DNA of 64,000 nt from NCBI GenBank assembly GCA_020638575.1, contig JACKIH010000003.1:229501-293500 (forward strand), given 5' to 3'. The DNA is from Rhodospirillaceae bacterium (GTDB lineage: Bacteria > Pseudomonadota > Alphaproteobacteria > DSM-16000 > Inquilinaceae). The notes under the pieces were generated by a model that was given only the letters and a program-made list of their open reading frames with translations, was not told where the DNA came from and did not search any database. This document shows positions 1 through 8,638 of the stretch, piece by piece. The translations under genes were made by a program, and so were the position numbers. Within the stretch, counting starts at the first letter, position 1. Every line of letters starts with the position of its first letter.

Positions 1-1013
1 CCGGTGGCGTGCTGGAAAATTACGCTCCCGCTGCCAAGTCCCTGCTGACCGAAGACAAGGTGACCCATATCGTCGGCTGCTATACCTCCTCAAGCCGCAA
101 GGAAGTGCTGCCGCTGTTTGAGAAGAACGACGGCTTGCTCTGGTACCCATCCCACTATGAGGGTTTCGAGACCAGCGAGAACGTCGTCTATACCGGTGCA
201 TCCCCGAACCACCACGTGATTCCGCTGTCCGATTTCATGGTCGCCAACTGCGGTGGGCGGGCCTGGCTGGTGGGGTCCAACTACATCTGGGCCTGGGAAA
301 ACAACCGCATCATGCGCGAAAGCCTGGTGGATGCCGGCGGCCGCGTGCTCGGCGAACGCTACCTGCCGGTGGGCGAAACCGATGTGGCGGCCATCGTCGA
401 CCAGATCCTGGCCGCCAAACCGGACTTCGTGTTCAACACGCTGATCGGTGACAGCTCCTACATGTTCTTCCGGGAGTTCCGGCGGGCCGCAGAGGCGCTG
501 GGCATGGACCAGCCGGCGGAAATCCCGGTGGTGAGCTGCAGCCTGGCCGAACCGGAACTGGCGGCCATCGGGCCGGAAGCCTGCGACGGCCACCTGTCCT
601 CCAGCGTCTACTTCGAAAGCGTCGACACGCCGGAAAACCGGCAGTTCGTCAGCCGCTGGCACCAGCGCTTCCCGGAACTGGGGGCGTGCAGTGCCGATGC
701 CGAAGCCACCTACATCGCCGTGCACCTGCTGGCCATGGCGATCGGGCGGGCGGGCACGACGGAGATGGCCGCCGTGCGCGAGGCCGTCGGGGGTCTGCAG
801 TTCGCGGCCCCCCAAGGCTGCGTGCAGGTCGATCCGGAAAACCGCCATTGCTACCTCTACCCGCGCATCGGCCGGTCGCGCCGCGACGGCGGCTTCGACA
901 TCATCGCCGATGCCGGCACGGCCACCCGGCCCGATCCCTATCTGGTGTGGCGGGAAACCCAGGACAGCGCACAGGCCGGCGGCGGCCGCCCACGGCTAAA
1001 GGTGGTGTCCTGA
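1..1013 (+). CDS. amiC: AmiC-like amide-sensing periplasmic-binding-fold protein (5' end outside the window)
   Basis: The open frame enters from the left edge, so roughly the first 50 residues are missing; about 337 residues are visible against about 385 in Pseudomonas AmiC. The fold is the branched-chain amino acid/amide type I periplasmic-binding fold. Visible AmiC-type signatures are HIVGCYTSSSRKEVLPLFE, YPSHYEGFE and a C-terminal APQG...DPENRHCYLYPRI stretch. In the Pseudomonas system AmiC is a cytoplasmic amide receptor that holds the antiterminator AmiR inactive until a short-chain amide binds. The stop codon overlaps the ATG of the ANTAR gene by one base (TGATG), which supports the AmiC/AmiR reading over a simple transport-binding protein. 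The true binding protein of the importer is the separate, signal-peptide-bearing gene downstream. Confidence 0.82.
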   Translation, partial: GGVLENYAPAAKSLLTEDKVTHIVGCYTSSSRKEVLPLFEKNDGLLWYPSHYEGFETSENVVYTGASPNHHVIPLSDFMVANCGGRAWLVGSNYIWAWENNRIMRESLVDAGGRVLGERYLPVGETDVAAIVDQILAAKPDFVFNTLIGDSSYMFFREFRRAAEALGMDQPAEIPVVSCSLAEPELAAIGPEACDGHLSSSVYFESVDTPENRQFVSRWHQRFPELGACSADAEATYIAVHLLAMAIGRAGTTEMAAVREAVGGLQFAAPQGCVQVDPENRHCYLYPRIGRSRRDGGFDIIADAGTATRPDPYLVWRETQDSAQAGGGRPRLKVVS

Positions 1014-1636
1014 TGCGCGGCACCATCCAGAACTTCCGCGGCGCCCGTGCGCTTGTGGTGCTGTATCCGGGCAGCGATCGCGACCGCCTGGCCACCGTGC
1101 TGCGCCGGCTCGGCCTGCTGGTGGGGGAGGTCGATCCCAGCGATACCGAGCGCCTGGAGATCGCCGGACGCGACGGCTTCGACGTGCTGGTGCTGGACAC
1201 CGACATCGGCACCGGCGATCTGGTGCCCTCCGTCTTGGCAGTGGACGCGCCCATCATCGCGGTGATCGGCGTGGAAGCGCCCTCGCGGCTGACCCGTGCG
1301 GTCAACGCCCGGGTGGCCAGCCACATCGTCAAGCCGATCCGCTCCAGCGGGATCTTCCCCGCCCTGTTCCTTGCCTTCAACGAGTTCAATCGGCGCCGCC
1401 GCGAACGCGAGTTCGTCCTCCGTCTGGAGGCCCGCGTCCGCCAGCGCCGCCACGTGGTCAAGGCGATCCTGGCCGTGTGCGCGGAAACCGGCGTCGACGA
1501 CGAGGAAGCCTTCCGGCTGCTGCGCCGGGAAAGCATGCGGCGGCGTATCTCCATCGAGGCGCTGTGCCAGGAAATCGCCGCCACCACCGACGCGACCGAA
1601 GCCCCCGGCGAAGCTGCCGGCAGCTACGGGTCGTGA
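1013..1636 (+). CDS. amiR: AmiR-like ANTAR antitermination regulator
   Basis: A 207-residue protein. The N-terminal half is a degenerate receiver-like domain (DVLVLDTDIG around residues 63-72, VASHIVKPIR around 103-112). A coiled segment rich in Arg and Glu follows, then a C-terminal ANTAR RNA-binding domain with the typical EEAFRLLRRESMRRR helix at about residues 165-179. ANTAR proteins bind paired hexaloop hairpins in leader RNA and prevent termination. Its start codon is coupled to the AmiC-like gene, as in Pseudomonas amiC-amiR. The leader RNA it acts on is probably upstream of this window, because the gap to the next gene is only 40 bases. Family assignment is firm; the amide ligand is inferred from the downstream formamidase. 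Confidence 0.82.
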   Translation: MRGTIQNFRGARALVVLYPGSDRDRLATVLRRLGLLVGEVDPSDTERLEIAGRDGFDVLVLDTDIGTGDLVPSVLAVDAPIIAVIGVEAPSRLTRAVNARVASHIVKPIRSSGIFPALFLAFNEFNRRRREREFVLRLEARVRQRRHVVKAILAVCAETGVDDEEAFRLLRRESMRRRISIEALCQEIAATTDATEAPGEAAGSYGS

Positions 1637-1676
1637 CCCTTCACACCAAGAACCGACCGAGAGGATGGATGCATCG

Positions 1677-2936
1677 ATGAACGTGATGACACATCTGGGA
1701 ACCACCACACGTGCCTTGCTCGCCGCCGGGGTCGCGGGGATTGCCCTGGCCAGCACCGCGGCTCTGGCCCAGGACGGCGAGCCGATCCGCATCGGCATTC
1801 TGGAAGACCAGTCCGGCGAGTTCGCCGCGGCGACCATCCAGAAGGTCCACGGCGCCCAGCTTGCGGCGGCGGAAATCAACGAAGCCGGGGGCATCCTGGG
1901 CCGGCCGATCGAGCTGGTGATCTACGATCCCCAGTCCGACAACCGCCGCTACCAGGAACTGATGCGCCGCATCCTGCAGCGCGACCAGGTGGACGTGGTG
2001 TTCGCCGGGTTCTCGTCTGCCTCGCGTGAGGCGGTGCGCCCCATCGTCAACCAGTTCGACGCGCTCTACTTCTACACCAACCAGTACGAAGGCGGGGTGT
2101 GCGACGCCAACGTGGTGGCCACCGGTGCGGTGCCGGAGCAGCAGTTCTCCACCCTCGTCCCCTGGATGATGGAGCAGTACGGCCCGCGCGTTTACACCAT
2201 CGCTGCGGACTACAATTTCGGCCAGATCTCGGCTGAATGGGTGCGCCAGCTCGTGGAAGAAAACGGCGGCGAGATGGTGGGCGAAGAGTTCATCCCGCTC
2301 GGCGTGTCCCAGTTCTCCCAGACCATCCAGAACATCCAGGAAGCCGATCCCGACGTGCTGATGACGCTGCTGGTCGGCACCGCCCAGGCCTCGTTCTACG
2401 AACAGGCGGCTTCGGCGAATCTGGGCATCCCCATGGGCAGCTCGGTCAATGTCGCCCAGGGCTACGAGCACCGGCGCTTCGATCCGCCGGCCCTGTCGGG
2501 CATGCATGTGACCGCCAACTACATCGAAGAGGTGGACACGCCGGCCAGCCGCGACTTCGTGGAGCGGTGGCGCGCCATGTTCCCCGATGAGGTCTACATC
2601 AACCAGCCCGGCCAGAACTCCTATGTCGGCATTTATCTCTATGCCACGGCGGTCGAGATGGCCGGATCGACCGACATGGCCGCGGTGCGCGAAGCCATCC
2701 AGACCGGCGATGTCTGCGTGGATGCGCCGGAAGGCCGGGTGTGCATCGACCCCGCCAGCCAGCACGCGTCCCACACCATCTACTTGGTCGAGGTCGGTGA
2801 GGACCACTCCATCACCATCCCGCAGGTGTGGGAGAACATCGAGCCCTACTGGCTGGGCGAAGCCGGCTGCGATCTGACGCTGGATGAGGACCCCGACGCC
2901 CAGTACACGCCGAGCAACCCGCCTCCGGCGCGCTGA
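1677..2936 (+). CDS. urtA: Urea/short-chain amide ABC transporter substrate-binding protein (UrtA/FmdD type)
   Basis: A 419-residue precursor with a clear Sec signal peptide (hydrophobic ALLAAGVAGIALAS core, cleavage near ALA-Q, about residue 31). The mature part is a type I periplasmic-binding fold of the urea/amide family (GILEDQSGEFA, EINEAGGILGRPIELV, and PGQNSYVGIYLYA near the C terminus). An ATG 12 bases upstream (1665) is also in frame, but the GAGAGG ribosome binding site abuts it, so 1677 is preferred. It lies 40 bases after the AmiR-like gene and heads the importer genes. The symbol follows the Urt family; because the operon ends in a formamidase and is AmiC/AmiR-linked, formamide or acetamide is as likely a ligand as urea. 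Confidence 0.85.
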   Translation: MNVMTHLGTTTRALLAAGVAGIALASTAALAQDGEPIRIGILEDQSGEFAAATIQKVHGAQLAAAEINEAGGILGRPIELVIYDPQSDNRRYQELMRRILQRDQVDVVFAGFSSASREAVRPIVNQFDALYFYTNQYEGGVCDANVVATGAVPEQQFSTLVPWMMEQYGPRVYTIAADYNFGQISAEWVRQLVEENGGEMVGEEFIPLGVSQFSQTIQNIQEADPDVLMTLLVGTAQASFYEQAASANLGIPMGSSVNVAQGYEHRRFDPPALSGMHVTANYIEEVDTPASRDFVERWRAMFPDEVYINQPGQNSYVGIYLYATAVEMAGSTDMAAVREAIQTGDVCVDAPEGRVCIDPASQHASHTIYLVEVGEDHSITIPQVWENIEPYWLGEAGCDLTLDEDPDAQYTPSNPPPAR

Positions 2937-2956
2937 TCGTCGAAGACTGAACGTTC

Positions 2957-3001
2957 GGCCGGGGCGGGGTCACGCGACCTCCAAGGGGCCTCGTCCCGGC
3001 C
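2957..3001 (+). other. Intergenic hairpin after the binding-protein gene
   Basis: The arms GGCCGGGGCG (2957-2966) and CGTCCCGGCC (2992-3001) form a 10-pair stem with one G-T pair and a 25-base loop. No T run follows, so a full intrinsic terminator is unlikely. Stable hairpins directly after the binding-protein gene of importer operons often allow excess binding protein relative to the permeases by partial termination or mRNA protection; that role is inferred here. The rest of the 221-base gap (2937-3157) shows no gene. Confidence 0.4.
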
Positions 3002-3157
3002 ACTCCTGATGGTCTGCCGACCCCGCCGTCCGGCCTGGCCCAGCCGCCGGCCGGCGCGGTGGGGCAGGGCAGGCCGCAGCACCCGCTGCACCCGTCGTGC
3101 CCACTTCCGTCCCTCCCGCCTTCCAGACGTCCCGTCCACGCAATCGGTCAGACGCCC

Positions 3158-4024
3158 ATGCTCGAAGGCCTCTTCGCATTCCTGTTCCAGTTCGGCGACG
3201 CCTTCGCCTTCCTGGTGCTCTCGGCATCGGGGTTGGCGATCATCTTCGGGATGATGGGGGTCATCAACCTGGCGCACGGCGAATTCATCATGTGCGGCGC
3301 CTACGTAACGGTGACGGCCGCCCATGCCGGGCTGCCCCTGCCGCTGGCCATCGCCTGCGGATCCCTGGCGGCGGGCATCATCGGCATCGCACTCGAACGC
3401 GCCATCATCAACCGGCTGTTCGACCGGCCGCTCGATACCATCGTCGCCACCTGGGGCATCAGCCTGATCGCCACCCAGGGCACGCTGATCCTGCTGGGCT
3501 CGACCATGCCCGGCGTCGGCACGCCGCTCGGCAGCTTCGAGATGGGCAGCTACAGCTTCTCGGAATACCGCGTGGTGTTGATGGTGATCGCCGTGGCGAT
3601 GATGGGCGGGCTCTACCTGCTGTTCCACCGCACCCGCTACGGCATCCTGGCGCGCGCCACCATCCAGGTGCCGCACATGGCGAGCGCGCTCGGCGTCAAC
3701 ACCAAGGTGATGCACAGCCTGACCTTCGGGCTGGGGGCGGCGCTCGCCGGGCTGGCCGGCGGGCTCTACGCACCCACCATGACCTTGGTGCCCACCATGG
3801 GCACGGCGTTCATCGTGGAATCCTTCGTCACGGTCGTGGTGGGCGGTGCCGACGTCTTCCTCGGCACCGCGCCGGCCGCCGTGGTTCTGGCCTTCATCAA
3901 GGCGGGGATGACCAGCCTCTACGGACAGCTCTTCGGGCTGATCGGGCTGCTGCTGACGGTCATCGTCGTTATCCGCATCATGCCGCGCGGCCTGTCGGGC
4001 TGGCTGTTGCGCGGCCGCGAATAG
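3158..4024 (+). CDS. urtB: Urea/amide ABC transporter permease (UrtB/LivH type)
   Basis: A 288-residue, strongly hydrophobic branched-chain-type permease with about eight membrane segments. Family landmarks are GLAIIFGMMGVINLAHGEF near the N terminus (residues about 21-41), DTIVATWGISLI in the middle and the C-terminal VVGGADVFLGT segment. The ATG at 3158 was chosen because the conserved LivH-type N terminus begins there; the upstream in-frame stretch is proline/arginine-rich and not protein-like. It would form the heterodimeric inner-membrane channel with the next gene, from which it is separated by 12 bases. Confidence 0.88.
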   Translation: MLEGLFAFLFQFGDAFAFLVLSASGLAIIFGMMGVINLAHGEFIMCGAYVTVTAAHAGLPLPLAIACGSLAAGIIGIALERAIINRLFDRPLDTIVATWGISLIATQGTLILLGSTMPGVGTPLGSFEMGSYSFSEYRVVLMVIAVAMMGGLYLLFHRTRYGILARATIQVPHMASALGVNTKVMHSLTFGLGAALAGLAGGLYAPTMTLVPTMGTAFIVESFVTVVVGGADVFLGTAPAAVVLAFIKAGMTSLYGQLFGLIGLLLTVIVVIRIMPRGLSGWLLRGRE

Positions 4025-4036
4025 AGGGACCGCTTG

Positions 4037-5188
4037 ATGAGCGATCTCGCATCGAGAGAGGGTACTGCAGGCGCCACCGGCCGCGCCGGAGGGGCACGCC
4101 GCAGGTGGCGGCCCCTGCGCACGCTGGCGCGGCTGAACGGACCGCAGACCCTGGGACGCGGGCCGGCCTTCTGGATCGGCTTCGTCGTGGTCTGCGCGCT
4201 GGTGGGCATCTACCCGCTGTTCTCCGACGGCTGGACCGTGGGCAACACCGCCTACTTCTTCACCTGGACCTTCATGGCCATGGGGCTGTGCGTGATCTGG
4301 GGGTATGCCGGCGCGCTCAGCTTCGGGCAGACGGCGTTCTTCGGTCTGTCCGGCTATGCCTACGGCGTGCTGACGCTGAATTTCGGCAGCGCCTACGGCT
4401 TCACCTTCGGCGCCCTGCTGATCGGCGTGGCGGCATCCGCGCTGCTGGCGCTGCTGCTCGGCTACTTCCTCTTCTACGGGCGCATCAGCGGGGTGTTCCT
4501 CGGCATCGTCACGCTGTCGGTCACTTTGGTGTTCGAGACCTTCATGGCCCAGACGGCGGGCCCGGAATGGACCGTGGGCAGCGCGCGGCTGAACGGCTTC
4601 AACGGCATGACCGGGATGCCGCCGCTGACCCTGCCCTGGTTCGACGGCGACATCGTGCTGTGGCCCGACATCCCGCTCTACTACCTGCTGATGGGCTTGG
4701 TGATCGTCTGCTACCTGGGCCTGCGAATCTTCGTCAATTCGCGCTTCGGCAACGTGCTGGTGGCGATCCGCGAGAACCCCGACCGGGCGGAGACGCTGGG
4801 CTACGACATCCGCCGCTACCAGTTGGGCGCCTTCGTCGTCGGCTCCAGCCTGGCCGGGCTGTCGGGCGTGCTCTACACCGCCTGGGGCCAGTACATCACG
4901 CCCAACAGCATGGGCCTCTATGCCGCGGCCCTGCCCATCGTCTGGGTAGCGGTGGGCGGCCGCAGCGACCTGACGGCGACCCTGGTGGGCACGCTGGCGG
5001 TGCTGTGGGTGTTCCAGACGCTGACGATCTACGGCAGCCAGTACGCCCTGGTGGTGATGGGCGCCCTGCTGCTGGTCACCGTGCTGTTCGCACCGCGCGG
5101 CCTGGCGCTGGGCCTGGTCGACCTGGCCGGATGGAGTTGGGGGCGGCTGCGCGGACGCAAAGCGCGCAACGGGCAGGGGGACGCATGA
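4037..5188 (+). CDS. urtC: Urea/amide ABC transporter permease (UrtC/LivM type)
   Basis: A 383-residue LivM-type permease. A basic, low-complexity N-terminal tail of about 45 residues precedes the first membrane helix. The conserved CVIWGYAGALSFGQTAFFGLSGYA segment, the cytoplasmic RFGNVLVAIRENPDRAETLGYD loop (the coupling region to the ATPases) and the C-terminal LFAPRGLALGLV are all present. GAGGGAC ends seven bases before the ATG at 4037; a TTG three bases further upstream is less likely. The TGA overlaps the ATG of the first ATPase gene. Confidence 0.88.
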   Translation: MSDLASREGTAGATGRAGGARRRWRPLRTLARLNGPQTLGRGPAFWIGFVVVCALVGIYPLFSDGWTVGNTAYFFTWTFMAMGLCVIWGYAGALSFGQTAFFGLSGYAYGVLTLNFGSAYGFTFGALLIGVAASALLALLLGYFLFYGRISGVFLGIVTLSVTLVFETFMAQTAGPEWTVGSARLNGFNGMTGMPPLTLPWFDGDIVLWPDIPLYYLLMGLVIVCYLGLRIFVNSRFGNVLVAIRENPDRAETLGYDIRRYQLGAFVVGSSLAGLSGVLYTAWGQYITPNSMGLYAAALPIVWVAVGGRSDLTATLVGTLAVLWVFQTLTIYGSQYALVVMGALLLVTVLFAPRGLALGLVDLAGWSWGRLRGRKARNGQGDA

Positions 5189-5907
5189 TGGCGATCCTGC
5201 AAACCCGCGACCTGGAAAAGAACTTTGGCGGCGTCTTCGTCGCCCGGTCGATCAACTTCGAAATGCAGCCGGGCGAGATCCACTGCCTGATCGGCCCCAA
5301 CGGCGCCGGCAAGTCCTCCTTCTTCCGGCTGATCTTGGGGCAGCACAGGCCGACCGCCGGCACCATCTGGTTCGACGGCCAGGACATCACGCCGCTCCGG
5401 TCCTATCAGCGCATCCGGCTGGGCATCAGCGTCAAGTTCCAGGTGCCCGGCATCTTCAAGGCGCTCAGCGTCTGGCAGAACCTGGAAATCGCCCTTCAGG
5501 ACAACCTCCAGGGCGACAGTCTGTCGGCGGAGATCCGCCAGGTGCTGGACTTCATCGAACTCAGGGATCAGGCCGCCGAACGTGCCGGCAACCTGTCGCA
5601 CGGCCAGCAGCAATGGCTGGAAATCGGCATGGCCATGAGCGTCAAGCCGAAGCTGCTGCTGCTGGACGAGCCCACCGCCGGCATGTCGCCCCAGGAAACC
5701 GCGAAGACCGGCGATATGGTGCGCACCCTCAACGCCGAGGGCATGACCATCCTGGCGGTCGAACACGACATGACCTTCGTCCGCCAGATCGCCCAGCAGG
5801 TCACCGTGCTGCATTTCGGGGAAATCTTCGCGCAAGGCACGATCGACCAGATCGTCGCCGACGAGCGGGTGGCGAAAATCTATCTGGGCAAGACCAATGA
5901 AGCCTGA
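5185..5907 (+). CDS. urtD: Urea/amide ABC transporter ATP-binding protein (UrtD/LivG type)
   Basis: A 240-residue ABC ATPase. Walker A is GPNGAGKS (residues 37-44), the signature region is LSHGQQQWLEIGMA and Walker B is LLLLDEPTAGMS, followed by the switch histidine in AVEHDM. The signature carries His where LSGGQ has its first Gly, a substitution common in UrtD. The start overlaps the permease stop (ATGATGA); a second ATG three bases later (5188) has slightly better spacing from the AGGGGG ribosome binding site. The 3' end overlaps the second ATPase gene by 11 bases, implying translational coupling. Confidence 0.9.
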   Translation: MMAILQTRDLEKNFGGVFVARSINFEMQPGEIHCLIGPNGAGKSSFFRLILGQHRPTAGTIWFDGQDITPLRSYQRIRLGISVKFQVPGIFKALSVWQNLEIALQDNLQGDSLSAEIRQVLDFIELRDQAAERAGNLSHGQQQWLEIGMAMSVKPKLLLLDEPTAGMSPQETAKTGDMVRTLNAEGMTILAVEHDMTFVRQIAQQVTVLHFGEIFAQGTIDQIVADERVAKIYLGKTNEA

Positions 5908-6610
5908 ACCGCATATGCAGATCATCGGCTTGCGCAGCGGCTATGGCGGCAAGCCGGTGCTGCAGGGCATCGACCTGGAGGTCGGCAAGGGCGAGATCGT
6001 GGCCGTGATCGGCCGCAACGGGGTGGGCAAGTCTACCTTGATGCGTGCCCTGATGGGGCTGCTGCCGGCCACCGCCGGGCAAATCCTGATCGCCGATCGC
6101 GACGTGACCCAGGTCAGTCCGCACAAGCGCGCGCGCATGGGGCTGGGCTACATCCCCCAGGGGCGCGACGTGTTTCCGCGTATGACGGTGGCGGAAAACC
6201 TGGCCGTGGGCGAGACCCTGCTGAAGCGCGGCATCGATCCCGACTACAAGCGCATCTACCAGTATTTTCCGGTGCTGAAGGAGCGCGCCACCCAGCGCGC
6301 CGGCACGCTTTCCGGCGGCCAGCAGCAGCAGCTCGCCATCGCGCGGGTGCTGGTGGGCCGGCCCGACATCATTCTGCTGGACGAACCGTCGGAGGGCATC
6401 CAGCCCAACATCGTCCAGGACATCGCCCGCAATGTCCGCGATCTCAATCGCGAACTCGGCATCACCGTGCTGTTCGTGGAGCAGAACCTCGACATGATCA
6501 CGCTGCTCGCCCAGCGCTGCTTCGTGATCGACAAGGGCCAGATCGTGGCCAGCTTGTCGGCGGAGGATCTGAACGATCCCGAGACGGTGCGACGACACCT
6601 GGCGCTGTAG
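5897..6610 (+). CDS. urtE: Urea/amide ABC transporter ATP-binding protein (UrtE/LivF type)
   Basis: A 237-residue ABC ATPase pairing with the preceding UrtD-type subunit. Walker A is GRNGVGKS (39-46), the signature LSGGQQQQLAIARVL and Walker B IILLDEPSEGIQP. The SEGIQP continuation is typical of UrtE rather than LivF. The importer is thus complete in the order binding protein, two permeases, two ATPases. The enzyme gene follows 74 bases later on the same strand, so uptake and hydrolysis are probably co-expressed. Confidence 0.9.
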   Translation: MKPEPHMQIIGLRSGYGGKPVLQGIDLEVGKGEIVAVIGRNGVGKSTLMRALMGLLPATAGQILIADRDVTQVSPHKRARMGLGYIPQGRDVFPRMTVAENLAVGETLLKRGIDPDYKRIYQYFPVLKERATQRAGTLSGGQQQQLAIARVLVGRPDIILLDEPSEGIQPNIVQDIARNVRDLNRELGITVLFVEQNLDMITLLAQRCFVIDKGQIVASLSAEDLNDPETVRRHLAL

Positions 6611-6684
6611 CGCGCCACCGATGACGGGGGCGACCAGCGCCGCTCGCTCCCCGCGACCCATGACCCAAAGGGAGCAAACAAGCA

Positions 6685-7674
6685 ATGTCCTGGTTGGAGA
6701 CCTCGATCATGGCGACCAAGGGCGTCGCCGGAGGCAAGGCCGGCACCCATCACCAGCTCACCGAAGAGGTGCAAGGCAAGTACCACTACGTCTACGGCGC
6801 CTATGCCAAGCCGGTGCTGACCATCGAGCCCGGCGATGTGGTGTCGGCGGAAACCCGGGATGCGTTCGAGGGCGCTTTGAAGACGGAGCAGGACAAGCCG
6901 TCGGAAAAGCTGAACATGCCCTACCTCAATCCCCAGAACGGCCCGATCTACGTGAACGGGGCGGAGAAGGGGGACACGCTGGCCGTCTACATCAAGTCCG
7001 TGCTGCCGCGCGGGCCGCAGCCGGTGGGCACAATCGCGCTGATCGAGGAGTTCGGCGGCCTGGTCGGCACCAACAACACCGCGGTCCTGAACAAGCCGCT
7101 GCCCGAAAAGGTCCGCAAGGTCGAGGTGGACGCCGAAAAAGGCGTCAAGTGGAACGACAAGCTGACGCTGCCCTATGAGCCGTTCATCGGCACCATTGGC
7201 GTAGCACCGGAAATCGAGGCGATCTCGTCCCTGGTGCCGGACTATTACGGCGGCAACATGGACCTGCCGGACGTGGCGCCGGGTGCCATCATCTACCTGC
7301 CGGTCAACAAGACGGGTGCCTACCTGCACCTGGGCGACTGCCACGCCCTGCAAGGCGACGGCGAGCTGTGCGGCGTGGCCATCGAGCAGCCGACCACCGC
7401 CACCATCCAGGTCGACCTGATCAAGGGTATGAAGATCGCCTGGCCGCGCCTGGAAACCGAAGACATGTACATGACCATCGGCAGTGCCCGGCCGATGGAG
7501 GATGCCGCCCGCATCGCCTATCGCGAGCTGGTGCGCTGGTTCATGGCCGAAACGGGGTATGAGGAGCTGGAGGCGTACATGCTGGTCACCCAGATTGGCA
7601 AAGTGCGCCTGGGCAACATGGTCGACCCCAAATACACCCTCGGCGCTTCTGTGCTGAAGAAGTACCTGAAGTAG
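6685..7674 (+). CDS. fmdA: FmdA/AmdA-family formamidase/acetamidase
   Basis: A 329-residue member of the acetamidase/formamidase family, metal-dependent enzymes that hydrolyse formamide or acetamide to ammonia and the acid. Recognisable segments are TIEPGDVVSAETRDAFEG, GPIYVNGAEKGDTLAVYI, the DLPDVAPGAIIYLPVN block and HLGDCHALQGDGELCG, which carries the conserved Asp, Cys and His of the active-site region. GGGAGC precedes the ATG at 6685 by about ten bases; the alternative ATG at 6709 would also have a GGAG. As the last gene of the operon it supplies ammonium from the amide brought in by the upstream ABC importer. Urea is not a known substrate of this family. Confidence 0.88.
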   Translation: MSWLETSIMATKGVAGGKAGTHHQLTEEVQGKYHYVYGAYAKPVLTIEPGDVVSAETRDAFEGALKTEQDKPSEKLNMPYLNPQNGPIYVNGAEKGDTLAVYIKSVLPRGPQPVGTIALIEEFGGLVGTNNTAVLNKPLPEKVRKVEVDAEKGVKWNDKLTLPYEPFIGTIGVAPEIEAISSLVPDYYGGNMDLPDVAPGAIIYLPVNKTGAYLHLGDCHALQGDGELCGVAIEQPTTATIQVDLIKGMKIAWPRLETEDMYMTIGSARPMEDAARIAYRELVRWFMAETGYEELEAYMLVTQIGKVRLGNMVDPKYTLGASVLKKYLK

Positions 7675-7706
7675 CCGGACCAGACCGGACCGGGGCCGAT
7701 GCCTGC

Positions 7707-7730
7707 CGGGGCGGCGTTGCGGCCGCCCCG
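7707..7730. terminator. Hairpin between convergent operons
   Basis: CGGGGCGGC (7707-7715) and GCCGCCCCG (7722-7730) form a perfect nine-pair stem with a six-base loop, located between the stops of the formamidase gene (+) and the keto-acid cleavage gene (-), which converge here. No T tract follows on either strand, so termination strength is uncertain, but position and stability fit a bidirectional terminator. Confidence 0.45.
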
Positions 7731-7735
7731 AAGGC

Positions 7736-8614
7736 TCAGGCGGCGGCCGGCTGGGGCGGCAGGCGGAGGATCCGGCGGGCCTGTTCGGTCGTCGCCACCG
7801 GGCGGCCGTAGCGCTCGCACAACTCGGCCGCGCGGGCGACCAGGGCGGCATTGGACGGCGCCAGGGCGTCGCGCGACAGCCGCACATTGTCTTCCAGCCC
7901 GGTGCGGGTGTGGCCGCCCGCGGCGATGGCCCATTCGTTGACCGTGATCTGGTCGCGCCCCACCCCGGCCGCGCACCACGGCGTGCCGGGTGCCAGGCGC
8001 TCCAAGGCCGCGCGGTAGACATCGAAGGCGAAGCGGTCGGTAGGCATCGCGTTCTTCACGCCGAAGACGAACTGGATATAAAGCGCGCCGTGGAGCTGGC
8101 CCTCCCCATGCAGCCGAACCGCCTGATAGATGTGGGAGAGGTCGAAGGCCTCGATCTCCGGGGTCACGCCGTAGGTGCGCATCTCGCCGGCCAGCCAGGC
8201 GACCAGGTCCGGCGGGTTCTCGTAGACCCGCGTGGGGAAGTTGTTGGAGCCCACGGACAGCGACGCCATGTCCGGGCGCAACGCCAGCATGCCGCCGCGC
8301 TCCCGCCCCTGGCCGGAGCGCCCGCCGGTGGAGAACTGCACGATGGCACCCGGGCAGCAGGCCCTCAGCCCCTCCTGGACGCGGGCGAATTTTTCCGGGT
8401 CGGCGGACGGCGTTTCGTCGTCGTTGCGCACATGGATGTGGATGATGGAGGCACCGGCCTCCACCGCCGCATGGGCGCTTTCCACCTGCTCGGCAACGGT
8501 GATGGGCACGGCCGGATTGTCCGCCTTGCGTGGCAGCGATCCGGTGATGGCGCAGCACAGGATGCAGGGCTTCCCCGCCACGTCCGGGGCGGCTGCGGTG
8601 TCGGTCAAAGCCAT
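7736..8614 (-). CDS. Beta-keto acid cleavage enzyme (BKACE, DUF849 family)
   Basis: A 292-residue TIM-barrel protein of the 3-keto-5-aminohexanoate cleavage family. These Zn enzymes condense a beta-keto acid with acetyl-CoA and release acetoacetate plus a new acyl-CoA. The metal-binding HIHVRND motif, the STGG motif, FVFGVKNAMPTD and NEWAIAAGGHTRTGLEDN (conserved Glu and Arg) are all visible. The ATG at 8614 follows GGGGGAAGAGG at close spacing; an in-frame ATG 15 bases upstream lacks a ribosome binding site. It is the last gene of a minus-strand run of five. The specific keto acid cannot be read from sequence; BKACE members are highly diverse in substrate. Confidence 0.85.
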   Translation of the reverse strand: MALTDTAAAPDVAGKPCILCCAITGSLPRKADNPAVPITVAEQVESAHAAVEAGASIIHIHVRNDDETPSADPEKFARVQEGLRACCPGAIVQFSTGGRSGQGRERGGMLALRPDMASLSVGSNNFPTRVYENPPDLVAWLAGEMRTYGVTPEIEAFDLSHIYQAVRLHGEGQLHGALYIQFVFGVKNAMPTDRFAFDVYRAALERLAPGTPWCAAGVGRDQITVNEWAIAAGGHTRTGLEDNVRLSRDALAPSNAALVARAAELCERYGRPVATTEQARRILRLPPQPAAA

Positions 8615-8638
8615 GTCCTCTTCCCCCATCGGCCGCCG

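Noticed and set aside
3097..5184. Open frame continuous with the UrtD gene, suggesting a giant fusion
   Set aside because: The part before 5185 has no domain and runs through the two permease genes in a wrong frame; it is a by-product of high GC content.
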